A DNA stretch of 64,000 nucleotides from Corynebacterium parakroppenstedtii (GTDB taxonomy: Bacteria > Actinomycetota > Actinomycetes > Mycobacteriales > Mycobacteriaceae), in contig NZ_JAGSOA010000001.1 of assembly GCF_019754935.1 (NCBI RefSeq), positions 620,001 to 684,000 on the forward strand, given 5' to 3'. The stretch's first letter is position 1. Every line of letters starts with the position of its first letter. The notes beneath the pieces were generated by a model. It was not told the origin of the DNA. It was given only the letters and a program-made list of their open reading frames with translations, and searched no databases. Positions 60,086 to 64,000 of the stretch are shown in pieces. The translations under genes were made by a program, and so were the position numbers.

Positions 60086-60340
60086 ACACCCCTGGAAGAA
60101 CCCATTTCCTGGGGCGCGACGCACCGACGCGCGGAAGAAGAAGTCGGTAGACGGAAAACTGCGGGAAAGCTACACCTGGAGCCCAAAAGTGCGGGGGAAT
60201 ATGCCCCCTCAAATAAAAGTGCGGGAGAATATGGTCAATTTTCGGCCCTTTTTCGCCCGTATTCCCCCGCAGTTTTCACCACCGACCTTGATACACCCCC
60301 GCAGTTTTCCCGCACGCGGACACACTTTTGTCGTAAAACC
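60086..60340 (+). repeat. Dispersed iteron-like repeat, copy B
   Basis: Second copy of the element at 11115-11366, in the same orientation. Motif copies with consensus AAAASTGCGGGGG are direct at 60155, 60185 and 60215 (30-bp period), and inverted ending at 60276 and 60308 (32-bp period). All five motif sites are conserved in both copies. It lies in the gene-free gap between nrdH and rpmJ. No target-site duplication, transposase or terminal repeat is evident. Confidence 0.8.
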
Positions 60341-60370
60341 AGAGCACCCACCACCCTGCCAACGGAACGC

Positions 60371-60407
60371 AAAAACCGGCAACCTTCCCTAACGGAAAGC
60401 TGCCGGT
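60371..60407 (-). terminator. Terminator of rpmJ
   Basis: Arms ACCGGCA-CTTTCC against their near complement close a loop of about 5 nt, and on the minus strand the stem is followed by TTTTTG. It lies 87 bp past the rpmJ stop, so it ends the rpmJ transcript. Confidence 0.85.
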
Positions 60408-60493
60408 TCGGCGCTACTTCAGTGCTCAGCTCAATGACGACCGTCGGCTTCTATACAGCACTTGCTGACTGCCAGCTACGGCCACTGAGTCAA

Positions 60494-60616
60494 TTAACCC
60501 TGGCGGGCCTTGAAACGAGGATCCTTCTTGTTGATCACAAAAACTTTGCCGTGACGGCGCACAACCTGAGCGCCCGGCTTGTTCTTCAGCGACCGAAGGG
60601 ACTTACGGACCTTCAT
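60494..60616 (-). CDS. rpmJ: 50S ribosomal protein L36, zinc-free form
   Basis: A 40-residue protein ([20 protein letters not shown], then [20 protein letters not shown]). It is the second type of bL36 because the zinc-binding Cys-X2-Cys and Cys/His pairs are absent. It starts at 60616 after an AAAGGAG site. The large 23S-binding basic surface is kept. In other bacteria this form replaces zinc L36 under zinc limitation and can be Zur-controlled, but no Zur-box was found upstream here. Confidence 0.94.
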   Translation of the reverse strand: MKVRKSLRSLKNKPGAQVVRRHGKVFVINKKDPRFKARQG

Positions 60617-60877
60617 CGGGCGCTCCTTTCTTCGTCGGCTGGGCTAGTAAAAGCCAACCACCTGTGGTGATCGGCCACTACACAACACAGTCTGGTGCGG
60701 ATAATCCCTGAGAAATCATCGCAGTTCACCCACATGACTATGACACGAACCGCTATGGTACCGCGACCAGGCCGAAATCCAAAACTTTATGCCCAATCCC
60801 TCACCTACCCCACACCGGTGTACGTGAATTAGCGACACCAGTGTACATCAGCAGCCCAACCGTTTTACCATGGTGGA
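60617..60877. other. Divergent promoter region of rpmJ and nadE
   Basis: 261 bp with no gene. The consensus Zur palindrome TGATAATNATTATCA was looked for and not seen. Confidence 0.4.
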
Positions 60878-61714
60878 ATGACAAGCGATCTTCGCGACGA
60901 CATACGACGCTCCCTTGGCGTCCAGTCCACCATTGATCCACAGGAAGAAATCGAACGACGAGTTTCATTCCTGGCCGAGTACCTGATCTCCACGCAGGCT
61001 AAGGGCTTTATCCTGGGCATTTCGGGAGGCCAGGATTCGACGCTAGCTGGCCGCCTGGCCCAACTCGCCGTCGAGCGTGTCCGCGAGCAAGAAGGAACCA
61101 AGGTACGTTTCCACGCGGTGCGGCTCCCCTACGGTGAGCAAGCAGATGAGGACGACGCCCAGCGCGCCCTGAACTTCATCGAGCCGGATCGAACCGTCGC
61201 CATCAATATCAAAGATGCGGCCCAAGCGTTAACAAAGACTGTATCGGCGTCGCTAGGAATTCACTGTCTCACAGATTTCAACCGTGGAAATGTCAAAGCA
61301 CGCATCCGCATGGTTGCCCAATATGCGGCGGCCGGGCAGCTTGGCCTCCTCGTCGTCGGCACTGACCATGCTGCAGAAGCCGTAACCGGTTTTTACACCA
61401 AGTACGGCGACGGCGGCGCGGATGTTCTCCCCCTCTCAGGTCTAACAAAACGGCAGGGTGCAGCGCTGCTTCAGGAACTCGGCGCACCCCCCAGCACGTG
61501 GAGCAAGGTTCCCACAGCGGACCTGGAAGACAACCGACCTGCGCTCCCCGATGAAGACGCACTCGGCGTGACCTACTCACAGATCGACGACTACCTCGAA
61601 GGCGTCGACCGGCTGCCCCAGGAAGCCATCGATCGCATCGAGCATCTCTACACGGTGAGCCGCCATAAGCGCAGCATGCCGGTCGCTCCTACCGACACGT
61701 GGTGGAAGCAATAA
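60878..61714 (+). CDS. nadE: NH3-dependent NAD synthetase
   Basis: Amidates deamido-NAD to NAD using ammonia. It has 278 residues, the size of the E. coli/B. subtilis single-domain enzyme, so the glutaminase domain found in M. tuberculosis NadE is missing. The adenylation loop is [13 protein letters not shown] (about 47-59), followed by [25 protein letters not shown] and [22 protein letters not shown]. The C-terminal loop (HKRSMPVAP) is present. It is convergent with the flavin-binding gene 6 bp away. Confidence 0.95.
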   Translation: MTSDLRDDIRRSLGVQSTIDPQEEIERRVSFLAEYLISTQAKGFILGISGGQDSTLAGRLAQLAVERVREQEGTKVRFHAVRLPYGEQADEDDAQRALNFIEPDRTVAINIKDAAQALTKTVSASLGIHCLTDFNRGNVKARIRMVAQYAAAGQLGLLVVGTDHAAEAVTGFYTKYGDGGADVLPLSGLTKRQGAALLQELGAPPSTWSKVPTADLEDNRPALPDEDALGVTYSQIDDYLEGVDRLPQEAIDRIEHLYTVSRHKRSMPVAPTDTWWKQ

Positions 61715-61720
61715 TCTGTG

Positions 61721-62206
61721 CTAGTATTTCGTGCTCATATACCGGTCAGGTTCGTCGCCAAGTTTGAAGTGACGGCCTGACACGGAGTCTGGGACGACCC
61801 GTACATAGTTGTATTTCAGCGTGGGAAGCCACGGCTTAAGCTCAAGTTTGTCTGCTTCGTTGATCTCTGCGGTGCTGGTCAGGCGATGTGCCCGACCGCG
61901 AATGACGACCGATGTGGCGTCGGACTCGTCAAAAGAGTCAACCTCGAAAAGGACCTTATCGTTGACGGTCAGCGAGACTAGCTTTGACCCCTCTGACGTG
62001 CGAAAAAGGATGGACTTCGGACGGTCGCCGTCGCCGGGATCAACAACGTAATTGACCGGGTAAATGTCAATGTCCTCACCGGACCTGACAACCAGGCGCC
62101 CTAGCTTTACAGAAGAGAGGAAGTCGAAGACTTCCTCGTCGGACAGTTCAGTGATGATGTTCTCGTCGCTCATGTGTCTATTCTGCTCTAAAAACACGTT
62201 CGCCAC
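61721..62206 (-). CDS. Pyridoxamine 5'-phosphate oxidase-like flavin-binding protein
   Basis: A 161-residue split beta-barrel protein of the pyridoxamine 5'-phosphate oxidase-like superfamily. Signature strands are DFLSSVKLGRLVVRSGEDID, IYPVNYVVD, ILFRTSEGSKLV, and VLFEVDSFDESDATSVVIRGRA. This subgroup (FMN- or F420-binding, M. tuberculosis homologues of the Rv1155 class) includes proteins with biliverdin or F420-dependent reductase activity; the substrate here is unknown. The GTG at 62206 has an AAAGGGGG site; an ATG at 62173 is an alternative. Confidence 0.86.
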   Translation of the reverse strand: MANVFLEQNRHMSDENIITELSDEEVFDFLSSVKLGRLVVRSGEDIDIYPVNYVVDPGDGDRPKSILFRTSEGSKLVSLTVNDKVLFEVDSFDESDATSVVIRGRAHRLTSTAEINEADKLELKPWLPTLKYNYVRVVPDSVSGRHFKLGDEPDRYMSTKY

Positions 62207-62277
62207 AGCGAAATCCCCCTTTCGGGTGCCAACGCGACACGACGAACCCCCTAGTCCTGGTGCATGTTAGGCGCCTG

Positions 62278-63129
62278 CTAGCGGGGCCGACGCGACCGTC
62301 TAACCGCTGAGCAGGTGCCCAAAAGCATAATCACTGCAGCCCACCCCATGACGTAGAGCGACGAGCCGTTACTGCTCCACGGCGGCTCGAGAGCTATCTC
62401 TTGACCTGTGCCATAAATTCCGTTCAGAAACGGCATCCACCCCACAAGTTCACCCCCGCGAGGGACGAACACGATGGCGTTCTCGATCAAGAGCGACCAC
62501 ACCGTGATAACGGTAATCGCGGCCGCCGGGACCGCAACGAGCGCGCCGATTCCCACACCGATCCCGCACGCCGCGACCGCATAGAGGGGCGCCCCCCACA
62601 AGAACCGCACACCCTCGACGCTTGAGGCGGACACAGATCCGTACACCTGCGGGTATAACGCCGGCAAGGCAACCATCACCATAAGGACGGAGAAAAACGA
62701 TCCGATGGCCGCAGCGACCGAAACGACTAGCCAGCGAGCGATGATCGACGGGACTGGTTGTGGGTGCAGTACGGAGTCCAGCTCGCCAACGGGCCCTCGC
62801 ATCGAGGAGGCTTGGGCGTAGGTCGCGACGACAGCATACATGGTTATTCCCAGGTAGATCACCCAATAGTTCGCGTTCGGCGTCGATACTTCACGAACCT
62901 GAATCAAGCCACCGTTACCGTGCAGCGATTCCGCGACACCGCCGATGACCAGCGTCACCACCAAGGGAAGAATGATGCCCAATGGCACGAGAACACGTAT
63001 AAAAGGTCCTCGCCAGCCGCTTAGCCGCACCCACTCTGAGGTCCATGCGGAATAGAACGCGCGCCAGGGAAACGGTCCCGACTTACTCGTGGCATTGTTC
63101 ATCTGGGCGCTGTCAGATCTGGCCGGCAT
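62278..63129 (-). CDS. ABC-2-type transporter permease
   Basis: Membrane subunit of an ABC exporter, 283 residues from ATG 63129, six predicted membrane segments (for example FIRVLVPLGIILPLVVTLVIGG, YWVIYLGITMYAVVATYAQASS, WLVVSVAAAIGSFFSVLMVMV). A long external loop (GVAESLHGNGGLIQVREV) follows the first segment. Its start overlaps the end of the ATPase gene by 17 bp, and GGGAGGGGG lies six bases upstream, indicating translational coupling. The substrate is not known; similar pairs export drugs, lipids or peptides. Confidence 0.88.
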   Translation of the reverse strand: MPARSDSAQMNNATSKSGPFPWRAFYSAWTSEWVRLSGWRGPFIRVLVPLGIILPLVVTLVIGGVAESLHGNGGLIQVREVSTPNANYWVIYLGITMYAVVATYAQASSMRGPVGELDSVLHPQPVPSIIARWLVVSVAAAIGSFFSVLMVMVALPALYPQVYGSVSASSVEGVRFLWGAPLYAVAACGIGVGIGALVAVPAAAITVITVWSLLIENAIVFVPRGGELVGWMPFLNGIYGTGQEIALEPPWSSNGSSLYVMGWAAVIMLLGTCSAVRRSRRPR

Positions 63130-64000
63130 GGCCACTCCCCCTCCCAGCATTATTGTGGCCGACGGGCATCACGCCGTTGCTCCCAACTGCTACCGCGTGA
63201 TTGAGCGCGCGGGGAATCGCGTCGATAAACGCTTCCTCCAACGAAGCATGAGCCCCGACCACATCGCGTACCGAACCTTGCGACACGATAGTCCCGCCCT
63301 CGAGCAAAACAACCCGATCCGCAGTCCGCTCCACATCTGCGAAATGGTGGGAGGCCACCACAACGCAGTGACCACGCTCGGCCAGATCCCGCATCAAGGA
63401 CCGCAACCACAACATGCCCGCGAGGTCCAAGCCATTCATCGGCTCGTCCATAATGATGTTCCGCGGCCACCCGAGCAGCGCAGTCGCAACGCCCAACCGC
63501 TGACGCATACCGAGCGAATAACTGAGCACTGGCCTATCTGCCACGGCCTCGAGCCCAACCCGCACAATCATGTCGTCGGCTTCATCCCAAGACAGCCGTT
63601 TTGCCGACGCTACCCAATGCAAATGATGACGCCCCGACTGCTTCATTTCGCTCGCCGTTGTATCCAGGAACACTCCCAATGAGCGGCCGGGCCCTTCCCA
63701 TTTCCGCGGTTCAGCGCCATCCACGCTGACCACTCCCGACGCGACCGGCACAATGCCAGCCATAATTTTTAACAGCGTCGATTTGCCCACACCATTAAGG
63801 CCGACGAGGTACGTAATCGTGGAATTATCGAAACGCAGTGACACATCCGACAATGCGAAGTCGGGCCGACTACCTCGTGTAGCGACATTCCGGCCCTGAC
63901 TCGACCCGCGATGTGCGCCTGATTCACGGTGTTTACTACTCGTCGTCCTGGACCATAGCCGACGGCTACCTGGGCCGACTTCATAACGAATGTTATCCAG
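63113..64000 (-). CDS. ABC transporter ATPase, 5' end outside the window
   Basis: The nucleotide-binding subunit for the permease beside it. Walker A is GLNGVGKST, the signature is LSYSLGMRQRLG, Walker B is NIIMDEPMNGLD, and the switch histidine is ASHHFADVE. A TTG-start frame begins at 63853, but the frame stays open to the window edge and reads LDNIRYEVGPGSRRLW there, which looks like the first ABC strand. So the true start lies beyond 64000. Between that strand and SDVSLRFDNS is an unusual stretch of about 40 mostly Arg/Ser/Gly residues. The C-terminus is Gly/His/Asn-rich. Confidence 0.85.
   Translation of the reverse strand: MDNIRYEVGPGSRRLWSRTTSSKHRESGAHRGSSQGRNVATRGSRPDFALSDVSLRFDNSTITYLVGLNGVGKSTLLKIMAGIVPVASGVVSVDGAEPRKWEGPGRSLGVFLDTTASEMKQSGRHHLHWVASAKRLSWDEADDMIVRVGLEAVADRPVLSYSLGMRQRLGVATALLGWPRNIIMDEPMNGLDLAGMLWLRSLMRDLAERGHCVVVASHHFADVERTADRVVLLEGGTIVSQGSVRDVVGAHASLEEAFIDAIPRALNHAVAVGSNGVMPVGHNNAGRGSGHAGQI

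Overview
The window looks like chromosomal DNA of a mycolic-acid actinobacterium of the Corynebacterium type. The reasons are the twin clpP1-clpP2 genes beside clpX and tig, a DsbA-like protein of the mycothiol-linked Rv2466c kind, a class Ib nrdHIE/nrdF system with a ferritin gene between its parts, a zinc-free L36 protein, DUF2017 and DUF3817 genes, and gene orders known from Mycobacterium tuberculosis and corynebacteria. The species was not assigned. Nearly all of the window is housekeeping chromosome. No insertion sequence, prophage, CRISPR array or toxin island was found.

Layout. (1) Positions 1-22 kb match the M. tuberculosis order Rv2447c-Rv2478c: folC, valS, clpX, clpP2, clpP1, tig, rpiB, the DsbA-like gene, pepN, a conserved gene, a thioesterase, ettA and a second ssb. 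Malate dehydrogenase and a TetR regulator lie inside this block. A small accessory pocket at 11.1-14.2 kb holds an iteron-like repeat, an ABC-F protein and a mini HTH protein. (2) Positions 22-26 kb carry a DnaA-box pair, dps and a CopD-CtaG copper/oxidase-assembly fusion. (3) Positions 26.7-33.5 kb are a nucleoside-salvage locus: a SorC/DeoR-type regulator, cdd-nupC, and divergently deoA and a deoC-phosphomutase gene fusion. (4) Positions 34-41 kb hold an L,D-transpeptidase lipoprotein, a HAD phosphatase, orn, DUF3618, bcp, a class I amidotransferase and a DUF4272 protein. (5) Positions 41-50 kb match the order Rv1329c-Rv1343c: an LprD-like gene, DUF3817, rdgB, rph, a metallo-beta-lactamase-fold gene, murI, DUF2017, clpS, pncB and dinG. 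(6) Positions 50-60 kb carry a Pth2-like hydrolase, serB, ctaD, nrdF, ftn, nrdE, nrdI and nrdH. (7) Positions 60-64 kb carry a second copy of the iteron-like repeat, rpmJ, nadE, a flavin-binding protein and an ABC exporter pair whose ATPase runs off the window. Six tRNA genes are present: Pro, Gly, Arg, Lys, His and Leu.

How the genes work together. The Clp genes and trigger factor form a protein folding and turnover cluster. The deo locus should take nucleosides from uptake (NupC) through deamination (Cdd), phosphorolysis (DeoA), phosphopentomutation and aldol cleavage, with the last two steps probably in one polypeptide. The nrd genes supply deoxynucleotides and carry a well-spaced pair of NrdR-like boxes upstream.

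The most unusual signal is a roughly 255-bp non-coding element present twice, about 49 kb apart in the same orientation. Each copy has three direct motif copies at exactly 30-bp period followed by two inverted copies at 32-bp period. Next come the DeoC-mutase fusion and two perfect inverted DnaA boxes near the second ssb.
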